Shown here in pieces: positions 7,511 through 16,554 of a stretch of 52,437 bases of DNA; position 1 is the stretch's first letter, and every line of letters begins with the position of its first letter. Source of the stretch: Benthicola sp039584685. Its GTDB lineage: Bacteria > Gemmatimonadota > Gemmatimonadetes > Palauibacterales > Palauibacteraceae. The position numbers and the translations under genes were made by a program. The DNA lies in the NCBI GenBank assembly GCA_039584685.1, contig JBDGXI010000013.1, forward strand, positions 1 to 52,437, written 5' to 3'. Below the pieces are notes generated by a model. That model was not told the DNA's origin. It saw nothing but the letters and a program-made list of their open reading frames with translations, and ran no database searches.

Positions 7511-9484
7511 ATGCCTAGAGTCGCGGCCGCTCCCAGGCGCGAAGGAGGTGTGCGCCGGGCCCTGATATGTGCCCTCGTCGGCGTCTCGTGCATGCCGTCT
7601 GTGGCGCCGGGCCAGACCATGCCCGCGCCCACGTATCACGAACTCGTGTCAAAGGGCCACGACCGCCTGGCTCGCGACCTGACCCGTCGCCTCGATCTCG
7701 GCTCCCATCCCGACCGTGACGACGTCGAGGACTTTCTCGATCGGTGGAACAGAGACGCGGACGGACCCCAGACCGGCTACGACTGGCTGGCGGTCGCCCG
7801 CCTGTGGCTCCGAGCCGGGGACGCGAAGCGGGCGGAATCGGCTCTCGAAAGGGCCGAGGAGGGGATTCCGGAAGCTCTGTACGTGTTCGACCGGGCCCGA
7901 ATCGCGTTTCTGCGAAACGAGGTCTCCGGCGCCGCTGACTACTGGGCGGCGTGCGGCATAGCGGACGAGACGGCAGCCATCGAGATGTGGCTGGACGTGG
8001 AGGTCCTGGCGACGCCCGAGGAGCTGCGGGCATGGGACGGCTTCCGCACCCTGCCGGCGGGAGATCGGGACGACTGCGCCTTCTTCAGGAGGATGTGGAA
8101 CCGTCGCGCCGCTGCCTCGGGGACCGACGTCGACGAGCGGATCCTCGAGCACTACCGGCGCACGCGACACGCCTTGGACGAATACCGGCGCCGCGGCCGC
8201 GTGAGGCCCCGCTTCTCCGTGCGGCTGGGCCGACCGTCGAACGCCGTGTACGACGACCGGGGGCTGCTTTACGTGCGCATGGGGGATCCCGACGAAGTTG
8301 CCATCCACGGCGGGGGCGAGTGCATCGAGCCCAACGTGTCGTGGGCGTACGATCGTCCCGGCGGGTTCCGAGTGTACCACCTCTCCCCGCTAGGCGGTAC
8401 CGACGACTGGTATCTGCTGGAGAACCTGGCCATGGTGTACAGGTGCGGCGCCTGGGACAGGAACCCGATGGTGGCGGCCTCGCCTCTTCTGCTGGATGTG
8501 CCCGGGCCGGCGTTCCACGACCTGTACATGTCGCGCATGGGTCTCGATCCGGCGTACGCCCGGATCGCCAATCAGGCGCTGAACTTAGCCGGGGATCAGT
8601 TCGTGGGCTCTCGATTGGCCGAGTCCCTGACCCAGGAGCGTGACTGGACGTGGGAAGATGGGGGATACGCGGTCGCCAGCGTGCCGGAACGACCGGCGGT
8701 GGACCTGGGTGTGGACTTCGGACTCGAATGGCTCCGGTTCCGAGCCCCGCGCCCGGGGCTCACGCGCGTGTGGCTCAACGGCCTCGTCGCGGCATCAGCC
8801 CTCACGTCCGCCCTCGAGAGAGACCGGAACGTGTTCCGGGTACAGGCCGTGTGGACGCTCCTGGACGAGACCGGCCTGTCGTACCGGCGCATCCCGGCGT
8901 CGTTCGACCTGCCGGTTACCGGGGAGTTGGACGATGAAGCAGGCCTGTCGCTCCGCCTCTCGACAGATCTTCCCCCGGGGACCTACCGGTGGATGTTCGT
9001 CGTATCGGACGCGAACTCGGATGTGGAAACGGAGGGAGAAAAGGTCCGAGGAGGCTATGCGAGCGGGGAGGTGACCGTCCGGGACATGGGAACCGATCTT
9101 CCGGTCCTGTCCGATGTCGCAGTGTCGCTGGACTCGACCGGGGCCTGGTCGCCGGCTCCCGGCATCAGCCTCAATCCGACTCCCGCCCACGTCACTGGAG
9201 ACGACGGCGTCGCCTTCATTTTCTACGAGGCCTACAACCTCACATGGGGCGGCCGGTATGAAACTAGAGTCGTGCTGGAACCCGAAGCGGGCGGCCGAAC
9301 ATTCGATCTGTCCTACCCGGGCACCGCACCGGCGGGGGTCGGGATCGTGACCCGTGGATACCTCAGGGTCGACCTGTCAGCCTCGGCCCCCGGCCGATAC
9401 GCGATGTCTGTCACCGTACGGGACCTGACCAGTGGACACACGACGCTGCCGATTCGTACCGACATCCTGGTGAATACGAACTGA
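7511..9484 (+). CDS. GWxTD domain-containing secreted protein, paralog 2
   Basis: This 657-residue protein is a clear tandem paralog of the preceding gene. It has a signal peptide ending near SVAPGQ, then TMPAPTYHELVSKGHDRLA matching TMPAQVYYELTNAGYEKLA, then a helical TPR-like half. The GWxTD-like core is NAVYDDRGLLYVRMGDPDE (about residue 243), and the C-terminal beta domain begins near residue 533. Both paralogs share RVWLN and the pattern around YRRRG. The ATG at 7511 has ggagga about 8 bases upstream; the adjacent GTG at 7508 is possible. It lies 16 bases after paralog 1 and converges on gyrA, only 13 bases away. The duplication is visible; the role is unknown. Confidence 0.83.
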   Translation: MPRVAAAPRREGGVRRALICALVGVSCMPSVAPGQTMPAPTYHELVSKGHDRLARDLTRRLDLGSHPDRDDVEDFLDRWNRDADGPQTGYDWLAVARLWLRAGDAKRAESALERAEEGIPEALYVFDRARIAFLRNEVSGAADYWAACGIADETAAIEMWLDVEVLATPEELRAWDGFRTLPAGDRDDCAFFRRMWNRRAAASGTDVDERILEHYRRTRHALDEYRRRGRVRPRFSVRLGRPSNAVYDDRGLLYVRMGDPDEVAIHGGGECIEPNVSWAYDRPGGFRVYHLSPLGGTDDWYLLENLAMVYRCGAWDRNPMVAASPLLLDVPGPAFHDLYMSRMGLDPAYARIANQALNLAGDQFVGSRLAESLTQERDWTWEDGGYAVASVPERPAVDLGVDFGLEWLRFRAPRPGLTRVWLNGLVAASALTSALERDRNVFRVQAVWTLLDETGLSYRRIPASFDLPVTGELDDEAGLSLRLSTDLPPGTYRWMFVVSDANSDVETEGEKVRGGYASGEVTVRDMGTDLPVLSDVAVSLDSTGAWSPAPGISLNPTPAHVTGDDGVAFIFYEAYNLTWGGRYETRVVLEPEAGGRTFDLSYPGTAPAGVGIVTRGYLRVDLSASAPGRYAMSVTVRDLTSGHTTLPIRTDILVNTN

Positions 9485-9497
9485 CGCGCTCGACTCG

Positions 9498-12074
9498 CTA
9501 GAGCTCGAACTCTCCCTGGGAGAGGCCCTCCGAACCGGGCCCAGCCCACTCTGGATCCGGAGCGATTCCATCCAACCGGGATTCCGCGGCTGCCATCGAA
9601 TCGACCCCTTCGTCGTCCGAATCGAGATCATTCCCTTGCTCGGGCTTCGCGCCTGACGAGATGCGCAGGGGGTGCAGGTCGACGACTGGCCCGGCGCGCC
9701 CGCCGAGGGCTTCGATCTTCACCGAGGTGCCCCGCCGCGGCTTGACGGGAAGGGTCTCCACTGCCACCGGAACGACCTCTCCAGACTCCATCTCGCACAT
9801 CCCCAGATCTCCGGGATGTACCGCGAGCACGCCGACGAGCTGACCCGCACGGTCGGTGTCCGGTAGAAGGGCCATTCCTTTGCCGGCCCTGCCCTGGCGC
9901 TTCAGATCGGTGAACGGGACGCGCTTCCCGAATCCGCTCGCCCCGATCACCAACAGCTCGCTGTCCCGCCGGGGCGCCAACGCGGCCACGAGCACATCGC
10001 CCTTTCCCACCTCGATTCCGCGGACCCCCTTGGCCGTCCGCCCCATCGACCGAATCCCGTCCTCGGCGAACCGAATCGCCAGGCCACCTCGAGTGGCGAG
10101 CAGCAGGTCTCCCGTCCCCACGCTCGGACGTACCATCATCACTTCATCATCGCCGGCCAGCCCCATGGCCTTGATCCCGCCGCCTCTCACGTTCGAGTAC
10201 TCGGACAGCGCCGTGCGCTTGACCTGGCCGTCCCGGGTGACGAACAGCAGGAACTTTTCTTCGTCGAACTCGGGTACGGGGACGACGGAGACGATTCGAT
10301 CGCCGGCTGCCAGTTCCACGACGTCGGAGATCGGCTTCCCACGCGAGCTGCGCGTGCCGCGAGGAAGATCGGCGACGGCCACGGAATGGACGCTGCCGCG
10401 GGCAGTGAAGAGCAGAACCGCAGTGGAACCGCGCGCCACGAAAGCCTGTCGGACGAAATCACCATCTCGCTCGGCCATGGCCTCGGCACCGGACATGCCC
10501 CCGCTGCCGCGCACGGCCTGGGCCTTCGCGTAGCCCAGACGGCTGATCATCACGAGCGATGACTCGCCGCCCTCTCCGGCCGGGAGAGGGAACGTCTCGC
10601 CTTCGTCCAGGATCTCTGTCCGCCGGTCGTCTCCGTAGCGAATGGTGAGCTCCGCGAGCTCCGATCGGAGCAGGTCTCGCCGTGCCGCGTCCTCGTCAAC
10701 CAGGTGGCGCAGCTCTTCGATGCGGCCCTGGAGAGCGTCGAGCTCCTCGATCAGCTTCTTCCGTTCCAGCTGCGTGAGACGAGCGAGGCGCATGGCCAGG
10801 ATGGCGTCGGCCTGGCGCTGCGTGAGACCGAACTCCGCGCACAGGCGATCCGCTGCCGACTTGGGCGAGGTCGAAGCCCGGATAAGCTCGATCACTCGGT
10901 CGATGTGCTCGAGGGCCGCGAGAAGACCCTCCAGGACATGTGCCCGGTCCTCCGACCCGTTCAGCTCGAACACGGCTCGCCGACGTATCACGTCCAACCG
11001 GTGGTCCACGAAGCACTGCAGGGCCTGCTTCAGGTCCAATTGCTCGGGTTTTCCATCCACCAGGGCCAGCATGATGACGCCGAAGGTGCTCTTCAGCTGC
11101 GTCTTCAGAAACAGCGTATTGACCAGCTTCTTCAGGTTCGCGTCGCGCTTCAGCTCGATGACGAGGCGCACCCCGTCCCGGTCCGACTCGTCGCGCAGGT
11201 CGGTGATCGCATCGACACGACCGGAGCGGACGATCTTGGTGATCTGTTCGATCACCCGTGTCTTGTTGACCTGGTAGGGAAGCTCCGTGACGACCAGCGA
11301 TTGCTTTCCGTACATGCCCTCTTCGAGATGCATGCGCGCCCTCATTTCGATGAGGCCACGACCCTTGCGGTACGCATCTCCGATCCCCTCCCAGCCCCAG
11401 ATGTAGCCGCCGGTCGGGAAGTCAGGTCCCTCGATGAGCTCCACGAGGTCGTCCACGTTGCACTCTGGGTGCGTCACCAGATGGTCCGCAGCCGCGGTCA
11501 GCTCCCGCAGGTTGTGCGGCGGAATCTTCGTGGCCATCCCGACGGCGATGCCGTCTGATCCATTCAGCAGGAGGTGGGGAAGGCCCGCTGGAAGTGAAGT
11601 GGGTTCCTGCAGCCGACCGTCGAAATTCGGCACGAAATCGACCGTGTCATGGTCGATATCCGTCAGCAGCTCCATCGCGATCGAAGCGAGCTTCGCTTCG
11701 GTGTACCGATAGGCCGCGGCGCTGTCTCCGTCGATCGAGCCGAAGTTTCCCTGCCCGTCCACGAGCGGGTAGCGTAGCGAGAATTCCTGTACCATTCGAA
11801 CCAGAGTGTCGTAGACGGCACTGTCCCCGTGCGGGTGGTACTTGCCGATGACATCGCCGACGACGGTGGCGCACTTCTTGTGCTCTCGCGCCGGAAGGAG
11901 GCCCAGCTCGTACATGGCGTAAAGGATGCGCCGATGCACGGGTTTGAGGCCGTCCCGGGCGTCCGGAAGGGCGCGCTGAACGATGACGCTCATGGAATAG
12001 TCGATGAAGGAGTCGCGGAGCTCCTCCTCGATCAGGCGAGTGACGATTCTCTCGTTGCGGGCGGTCGTTTTCAC
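9498..12074 (-). CDS. gyrA: DNA gyrase subunit A
   Basis: This 858-residue GyrA starts at a GTG (12074). The N-terminal domain has KYHPHGDSAVYDTLVRM, so the quinolone-contact Ser and Asp (Ser83 and Asp87 in E. coli numbering) are present. It also has DGQGNFGSIDGDSAAAYRYTE with the catalytic Tyr in RYTE. The C-terminal beta-pinwheel carries a GyrA-box variant, KRQGRAGKGM (near residue 720), which supports gyrase rather than topoisomerase IV. The tail is acidic (DSDDEGVD). GyrA cuts and rejoins DNA during supercoiling. It is encoded opposite gyrB and apart from it by about 6.5 kb of GWxTD and thyX genes, converging on them. Its own promoter should lie between 12075 and 12179. Confidence 0.97.
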   Translation of the reverse strand: MKTTARNERIVTRLIEEELRDSFIDYSMSVIVQRALPDARDGLKPVHRRILYAMYELGLLPAREHKKCATVVGDVIGKYHPHGDSAVYDTLVRMVQEFSLRYPLVDGQGNFGSIDGDSAAAYRYTEAKLASIAMELLTDIDHDTVDFVPNFDGRLQEPTSLPAGLPHLLLNGSDGIAVGMATKIPPHNLRELTAAADHLVTHPECNVDDLVELIEGPDFPTGGYIWGWEGIGDAYRKGRGLIEMRARMHLEEGMYGKQSLVVTELPYQVNKTRVIEQITKIVRSGRVDAITDLRDESDRDGVRLVIELKRDANLKKLVNTLFLKTQLKSTFGVIMLALVDGKPEQLDLKQALQCFVDHRLDVIRRRAVFELNGSEDRAHVLEGLLAALEHIDRVIELIRASTSPKSAADRLCAEFGLTQRQADAILAMRLARLTQLERKKLIEELDALQGRIEELRHLVDEDAARRDLLRSELAELTIRYGDDRRTEILDEGETFPLPAGEGGESSLVMISRLGYAKAQAVRGSGGMSGAEAMAERDGDFVRQAFVARGSTAVLLFTARGSVHSVAVADLPRGTRSSRGKPISDVVELAAGDRIVSVVPVPEFDEEKFLLFVTRDGQVKRTALSEYSNVRGGGIKAMGLAGDDEVMMVRPSVGTGDLLLATRGGLAIRFAEDGIRSMGRTAKGVRGIEVGKGDVLVAALAPRRDSELLVIGASGFGKRVPFTDLKRQGRAGKGMALLPDTDRAGQLVGVLAVHPGDLGMCEMESGEVVPVAVETLPVKPRRGTSVKIEALGGRAGPVVDLHPLRISSGAKPEQGNDLDSDDEGVDSMAAAESRLDGIAPDPEWAGPGSEGLSQGEFEL

Positions 12075-12179
12075 TGTGAGACGGCGCTTTCTTTCGGAAC
12101 GTGGAAGGTCCGGATCGAGTACACGATCGGATTGTCGCGGGGCGCGTCACGGGGCACAAGAGTCGGTAAGCTCGCTCGG

Positions 12180-12216
12180 CCGCGGCGCTCCGCGGTCGCC
12201 GGCCCGAACATTCGGG
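12180..12216 (-). terminator. Paired hairpins ending the rho transcript
   Basis: Two compact stems lie just beyond the stop of the 140-residue gene on the minus strand. cccgaa (12203-12208) pairs with ttcggg (12211-12216), and ccgcgg (12190-12195) pairs with ccgcgg (12180-12185) around a four-base loop. There is no T run. They separate the rho transcript from gyrA and may end the former or shape the gyrA leader. Confidence 0.45.
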
Positions 12217-12221
12217 GCACG

Positions 12222-12644
12222 TCAGCCGATCAGGAGGTCTACGGTCTCGCGCTGCGGATCACTGGGAGCGGAAGGCACGGCCAGTACGGTCGCCGGCGCC
12301 CGATCGTCCTCGGGGACGTGGAGAACCATGACACCAGCAGCCGGAGTCGAACCCGGGTCGAACGGACGCGCCCTGCCGGACGCATCGATCTCCAGCGGGC
12401 GGCCTGAGGTAAACCGGCCGGCGAGCCACGTCCCGTACTCGAGCCAGGCGGCGATCGCGTCGGCCTCACCCGCGGCGATCGCCGGCTCGAGGTCTTCGCG
12501 GTACCGGCGGCTCGCCTCCTCGAATGCCACCGGGTCCGCCTGCTTCAAGCGAACGAGGAGCCTGCGGTAGGCCGGTCGCATGTCGGCGAGTCCAGCCCGT
12601 TCCAGCGCCTCGTCCGTCCGGTCCCGAGCCCGATCTTCACTCAC
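12222..12644 (-). CDS. Hypothetical protein downstream of rho
   Basis: This 140-residue acidic protein has no signal peptide or membrane segment. The first 70 residues look helical (AYRRLLVRLKQADPVAFEEA), and the rest contains Pro-rich beta-type sequence (PGSTPAAGVMVLHVPEDDRAPATVLAVP). It starts at a GTG (12644) that overlaps the end of rho by 8 bases, so it is very probably cotranscribed and translationally coupled with rho. I do not recognise the family. It may be a lineage-specific cytoplasmic protein. Partnership with Rho is only suggested by the overlap. Confidence 0.7.
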   Translation of the reverse strand: MSEDRARDRTDEALERAGLADMRPAYRRLLVRLKQADPVAFEEASRRYREDLEPAIAAGEADAIAAWLEYGTWLAGRFTSGRPLEIDASGRARPFDPGSTPAAGVMVLHVPEDDRAPATVLAVPSAPSDPQRETVDLLIG

Positions 12645-13890
12645 CGGCAGCCATCGAGTTGAGGAACTCGGTGTTGTCGGCGGTCCTCTTCAAGCGCTCG
12701 ATGAGGAACTGGATCGCCTCGGCCGGCGGCATGTCCGCCAGGAAATTCCGAAGCAGGTAGATACGATTCAGCTCGACTTCGTCGAGGAGCAACTCCTCGC
12801 GCCTCGTGCTGGACCGATTGACGTCGATTGCCGGGTAGATCCGCTTGTCCGCGATCTGGCGGTCCAGGAGTACTTCGCTGTTCCCCGTTCCCTTGAATTC
12901 TTCGAAGATGACCTCGTCCATGCGGCTTCCCGTTTCCACCAGGGCGGTGGCGATGATCGTCAGACTGCCGCCTTCCTCGATGTTACGAGCGGCTCCGAAG
13001 AAGCGTTTGGGCTTGTGCAGGGCGTTCGCGTCGACCCCGCCGGACAGGATCTTCCCGGAGTGGGGGACGGTCGTGTTGTAGGCTCGCGCCAGCCGCGTGA
13101 TCGAGTCCAGGAGGATGACGACGTCCTTCTTGTACTCCACGAGGCGCTTGGCCTTGTCAAGGACCATCTCGGCTACCTGCGTGTGACGGTCCGCCGGCTC
13201 GTCGAACGTGGACGAAATGATCTCGGCGTCGACGTGCTCCTCCATGTCCGTGACTTCCTCGGGTCGCTCGTCGATGAGCAGTACGATCAGGTACACGTCC
13301 GGGTCATTCTCGAGGATCGCGTTGGCGATCTTCTGGAGGATGATCGTCTTTCCGGCCTTGGGAGGTGAGACGATCAGCATCCGCTGCCCCTTGCCCACCG
13401 GCGCCATCAAGTCGAGGACCCGCATCGAGATGTCGCCGTCTTCCTTCTCGAGGCGCAAGCGCTCTTCAGGGTAGCGCGGCCGGAGGTTGTCGAACGCGAT
13501 GCGGTGCTTGGCGGCCTCGGGGTCGCCCGTGTTGACTTCCTCGACCTTGAGGAGGGCCAGGTATCGCTCTCCCTCTTTCGGGGGTCGGACCCGGCCCATG
13601 ACCGTGTCACCGGTGCGCAGGTCGAACCGCTTGATCTGTGACGGCGACACGTAGATATCGTCCGGACCGTAAAGGTAGTTCCAGTCCTGGCTACGCAGAA
13701 AGCCGTATCCTTCGGGCAAGATTTCGAGCACTCCCTCGCCCCGCAGTACGACGTCTGAATCGAGCAGGTTCTGCTCGATTCTGAAGATCAGATCCTGCTT
13801 TCGAAGGCCGGAGAAGTTGGCGAGGCTCAACTCCTCGGCCATCTCGTGCAGTTCCTCGATCGATTTGGATTTCAGTTCGGCGATGTCCAC
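12637..13890 (-). CDS. rho: Transcription termination factor Rho
   Basis: Rho is a hexameric RNA helicase that ends transcription. This 417-residue protein has the usual length and domain order. The N-terminal Rho-N helices (LKSKSIEELHEMAEEL) are followed by an RNA-binding cold-shock fold with GYGFLR (near residue 61). The P-loop is SPPKAGKT (about residues 174-181), with LLIDERPEEVTDM and the later Q- and R-loop regions (PHSGKILSGGVDANALHKPKRFFGAAR spans them). No unusual insertion is present in the N-terminal domain, unlike many actinobacterial Rho proteins. A long leader (over 200 bases) precedes it, which fits autoregulation, known for rho in other bacteria. The following small gene overlaps its stop. 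Confidence 0.97.
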   Translation of the reverse strand: MDIAELKSKSIEELHEMAEELSLANFSGLRKQDLIFRIEQNLLDSDVVLRGEGVLEILPEGYGFLRSQDWNYLYGPDDIYVSPSQIKRFDLRTGDTVMGRVRPPKEGERYLALLKVEEVNTGDPEAAKHRIAFDNLRPRYPEERLRLEKEDGDISMRVLDLMAPVGKGQRMLIVSPPKAGKTIILQKIANAILENDPDVYLIVLLIDERPEEVTDMEEHVDAEIISSTFDEPADRHTQVAEMVLDKAKRLVEYKKDVVILLDSITRLARAYNTTVPHSGKILSGGVDANALHKPKRFFGAARNIEEGGSLTIIATALVETGSRMDEVIFEEFKGTGNSEVLLDRQIADKRIYPAIDVNRSSTRREELLLDEVELNRIYLLRNFLADMPPAEAIQFLIERLKRTADNTEFLNSMAAGE

Positions 13891-14169
13891 GGGGTGCTCC
13901 GGTCGGTTGGTATACGTCGTGTCCTCACACGGCCTGATCGAGCAGGGAGGCGATCTGTCAAACAGAGATCTGTTCTGAATACTACTCGTTCAGCGGTCCA
14001 AAAATATGGGGATTCGGTGAGAATCGGGTGGTTCACTCTCATATAACCGGATCCGACTTCGCGGTCAAGATCGCGGCACGGACGGAGAGTGTATACGTTC
14101 GACAGCGAGTTCGGATCGAGAGTATGAGTGGCCCGGGAATCGAGTCAGGAATCGACGGAAGGCGAAATC
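13891..14169. promoter_or_regulatory. Divergent promoter region of rho and a small gene
   Basis: This 279-base gap is clearly richer in A and T than its surroundings, especially 13976-14046 (aaaaatatgg, catataacc). It must hold the promoters for rho (leftward) and for the small gene at 14170 (rightward). An imperfect inverted repeat, gatctgt - caa - acagagatc, lies at 13952-13970, about 60 bases before the rho start. On the minus strand it contains ttgaca. It could be a leader hairpin or a promoter element. I cannot place a confident -10/-35 pair. Confidence 0.5.
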
Positions 14170-14526
14170 ATGGCACGACACAACCGAGAGGCCCGGGGCG
14201 TAGACCAATTGGGCACTCTATGGCGTATCAGCTACCAGCCCGACTGGCTGAGTCGGATCAAGATCTCGCGCCAGCTCCCAGGCGACCGGCGACGTTCGAT
14301 GGTGACACTTTTTCGGAATCCGGCCCGCAGGGCAGAGGCTTCTCCGGGTCGCACGGTTCGCACCGGCGTGTCCGCGGTAGATGGCTCGGCGGACTTTCGA
14401 ATCTCGGTCGAGGACCCGGAGGGAGTGGTCGAGTCAGTGGTCGTGGTGGCCCGCAGGAAGCGAGGAAGAAGCAAAGAAGTCGTGAAGTACGTCCTCGAGG
14501 CACGCCTTCCGCCTCCGCGCGGATGA
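14170..14526 (+). CDS. Small basic hypothetical protein
   Basis: This 118-residue protein is rich in Arg and has no signal or membrane segment. It has an N-terminal half with WRISYQPDWLSRIKISRQLP and a C-terminal half that looks like a small beta domain (SADFRISVEDPEGVVESVVVVARRKRG). The ATG at 14170, preceded by ggaagg, is preferred over 14128. Codon usage resembles the neighbours. It diverges from rho and ends 34 bases before the convergent MCE gene. I do not recognise it. A nucleic-acid-binding role would fit the charge, but nothing in the sequence proves it. Confidence 0.6.
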   Translation: MARHNREARGVDQLGTLWRISYQPDWLSRIKISRQLPGDRRRSMVTLFRNPARRAEASPGRTVRTGVSAVDGSADFRISVEDPEGVVESVVVVARRKRGRSKEVVKYVLEARLPPPRG

Positions 14527-14560
14527 GAGCCGGGACGCGGAGGACCGCTGCGCCGATGTT

Positions 14561-15520
14561 CTAGAAGGGCTTGAACCGGAGCCAGCGCCACGGATCGCGC
14601 CGCAGTTCGGATCGAAGGCTGTCCAGCCGGGCGTGGAACGCGGCCTGCTGTCGGGCGATCTCGTCATCGTACAGGGCTCTTCCGGCGGTTCCCCTTCCGG
14701 CGCGGAGGTCGCGGTCCATCCGGTCCAGGTTTGCGGAAACTCGCTCCAGTCGTTCGGCCAGGTCGATCACGGCGTCGGTAGTCTCCGCCGCGCGCTCCTC
14801 CCCCTGCAGGCTGCGGAGGGCGCCCGCCATCGCCGCAACGGCTGCGCCCAGGGAGTCCGCCGCCAGCCGGCTCGGGAGTGCGTCATCTGCCCTGAGAGCG
14901 ACCGAAAAGGCCTTCGCGTTCGCGGAAATCGCGGCCATTCGGTTCACCAGCGCCGCGTCACGCCTCAAGTGCGCGGCCGTGCCGGAACCCTCCGAGAGCC
15001 TGACGGCAAGCTCGCGTGACAGGGAAGACAGGGTGTCCACCGTCACGCGCGCCTCGCGCGCTAGCGACAGCAACTGATCGGTATAACGCACGGGGGGGGC
15101 GGTGAGGGTGTCCGCGAAGTCGAACGGTTCGCTGCCGGGCGCCCCCGGGTCCAGCTTGAGCACGACGGGAGCGAGGAGCGACGAACTGCCGATCGTCACT
15201 CCAGCGTCCGACCGAACGAATGGTACGGCCGCCCAGTGGAGCGTGGCGTGGATAACGACCCGCCTTTCCGCCGGACCCTCTGGGTCATCGAACAGCACTC
15301 GCGTGACCCGGCCGGACGGAAAACCGGCGACCCACACATCAGCCCCTGGAGTCAGGCCCTTGGCCTCGGGGGCGAGGACCACGATCCGGGGGCCCTCCAC
15401 CAGGGCGCGGCGGATCGTGTCGAGGAAGAACACGAAGGTGGAGATGGCTGCGAGACCCGCGAGGATCAGGAAGCCGGGCAGGTAACCCCGCCACCGACCG
15501 GTGGTGCGCGAGGTCCTCAA
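14561..15520 (-). CDS. MlaD-family (MCE domain) protein
   Basis: This 319-residue protein has one N-terminal membrane segment (GFLILAGLAAISTFVFFLD, about residues 15-34). An MCE domain follows (about 40-130), with AKGLTPGADVWVAGFPSGRV and GSSSLLAPVVLKLDPG. A long helical tail comes after it (SLSRELAVRLSEG, RLERVSANLDRMDRDL). MCE proteins form periplasmic lipid-transfer rings, usually with an ABC permease (MlaE) and ATPase (MlaF), neither of which is adjacent here. The likely start is a TTG at 15520 with no clear ribosome site, so the first residues are uncertain. It diverges from mqnA by 66 bases. The family is clear; the substrate is unknown. Confidence 0.85.
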   Translation of the reverse strand: MRTSRTTGRWRGYLPGFLILAGLAAISTFVFFLDTIRRALVEGPRIVVLAPEAKGLTPGADVWVAGFPSGRVTRVLFDDPEGPAERRVVIHATLHWAAVPFVRSDAGVTIGSSSLLAPVVLKLDPGAPGSEPFDFADTLTAPPVRYTDQLLSLAREARVTVDTLSSLSRELAVRLSEGSGTAAHLRRDAALVNRMAAISANAKAFSVALRADDALPSRLAADSLGAAVAAMAGALRSLQGEERAAETTDAVIDLAERLERVSANLDRMDRDLRAGRGTAGRALYDDEIARQQAAFHARLDSLRSELRRDPWRWLRFKPF

Positions 15521-15586
15521 AGGCTTGCGCCGCCGGCCGACGGGCGCGATCCATCACCGATCGCAGAATCGAACACGCGGGGAGTG

Positions 15587-16435
15587 ATGCTTCGTCTAGG
15601 GAACATTGATTACAGCAACTGTTATCCGATCCACGGGCCGGTGCTCGAAGGGTCGCGTCCCGGGTGGCTCGAGGTCGTGGACGGAACGCCTTCCGATCTC
15701 AATCGCCGCCTGGCGAAGGGCGAACTCGACGTCGCCCCTGGATCCAGCATAGAGCTTGCGCGCCATTCACGCGAGTACCGGGCTCTCCGGGGACTGTGCA
15801 TCGGCAGCGCCGGCCCGGTCGAGAGCATCATTCTCGCGACTCGCTCGCCGCTCGAGGAGCTCGATGGCAAGACCGTGGCTCTGCCCACGGCCTCGGCGAC
15901 CTCGCGATGTCTCCTCCGGATCCTGCTCGAAACGCGCCTCGGTGTGCGGCCCATGTGGGTCGACTATGATCAGCGAGAGGAGGATCCGATGCTTCCTCGC
16001 CCATCCGAAACGGTCTCCCGTTCCGACTCGAGCGAAGCGGATGCGGCCCTGTTCATAGGCGACGTGGCCCTGCGCAGGACGCGGCAGCCCGGCGAGGTGC
16101 ATGTCGATCTGGGCGCCGAGTGGAGCAGCTGGACCGGTCTGCCGTTCGTATACGCGCTATGGCTGGTCACGGACGGCGCCTCCCGGCAGACGGAAACCGG
16201 GGAGCTGCACCGGCTGCTTCTGGAGCGCCGCGACGCGATCGAGACGGACATCTCGACCCTTACCCGCCTCGCCGGAGAGCGATACGGTTTCCCGCCGTCT
16301 CGATTGCGCTCCTACTGGTCGAAGATTCGATACGACCTCGACGACAGGATGCTCGCCGGCCTCAGACGGTTCCTCGACCTCGCGGCGGAGATCGGTGAAG
16401 CGCTACCGATGGATGACATCCGGCTGGTGCCCTGA
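15587..16435 (+). CDS. mqnA: Chorismate dehydratase MqnA (futalosine menaquinone pathway)
   Basis: MqnA removes water from chorismate to give 3-enolpyruvylbenzoate, the first step of the futalosine route to menaquinone. The 282-residue product opens with the characteristic RLGNIDYSNCYPIHGPVLEG. It has DVAPGSSIELARH, the SAGPVESIILATRSPLEEL segment of the periplasmic-binding-protein-like fold, and the ending typical of the family. The ATG at 15587 places the conserved LGxIxYxNxxP motif at the N-terminus; GTG at 15584 is a possible alternative. A longer frame runs upstream but lacks family sequence. No other mqn gene lies in the window, so the pathway is scattered in this genome. Confidence 0.9.
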   Translation: MLRLGNIDYSNCYPIHGPVLEGSRPGWLEVVDGTPSDLNRRLAKGELDVAPGSSIELARHSREYRALRGLCIGSAGPVESIILATRSPLEELDGKTVALPTASATSRCLLRILLETRLGVRPMWVDYDQREEDPMLPRPSETVSRSDSSEADAALFIGDVALRRTRQPGEVHVDLGAEWSSWTGLPFVYALWLVTDGASRQTETGELHRLLLERRDAIETDISTLTRLAGERYGFPPSRLRSYWSKIRYDLDDRMLAGLRRFLDLAAEIGEALPMDDIRLVP

Positions 16436-16507
16436 GCGTCCGTTCGGGAACTGTCACAATGAGCCTTCCCGCCACTCCCCGTTTCGGTGAATCTCCTTGA
16501 GACCGCT

Positions 16508-16522
16508 GGCGCGAGTCGCGCC
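16508..16522. promoter_or_regulatory. Palindrome upstream of ssb
   Basis: This perfect odd palindrome (ggcgcga - g - tcgcgcc) begins 47 bases before the ssb start codon, in the 119-base gap after mqnA. It could be an operator or the hairpin that ends the mqnA transcript. No T run follows. Confidence 0.35.
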
Positions 16523-16554
16523 CTGGAATGTCGAGTGCGAACAAGGAGGCGTAC

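Noticed and set aside
12341..12360. A tRNA T-arm-like sequence (ggttcgactcc on the minus strand)
   Set aside because: It lies inside the 140-residue gene, and no acceptor, D or anticodon arm is found around it.
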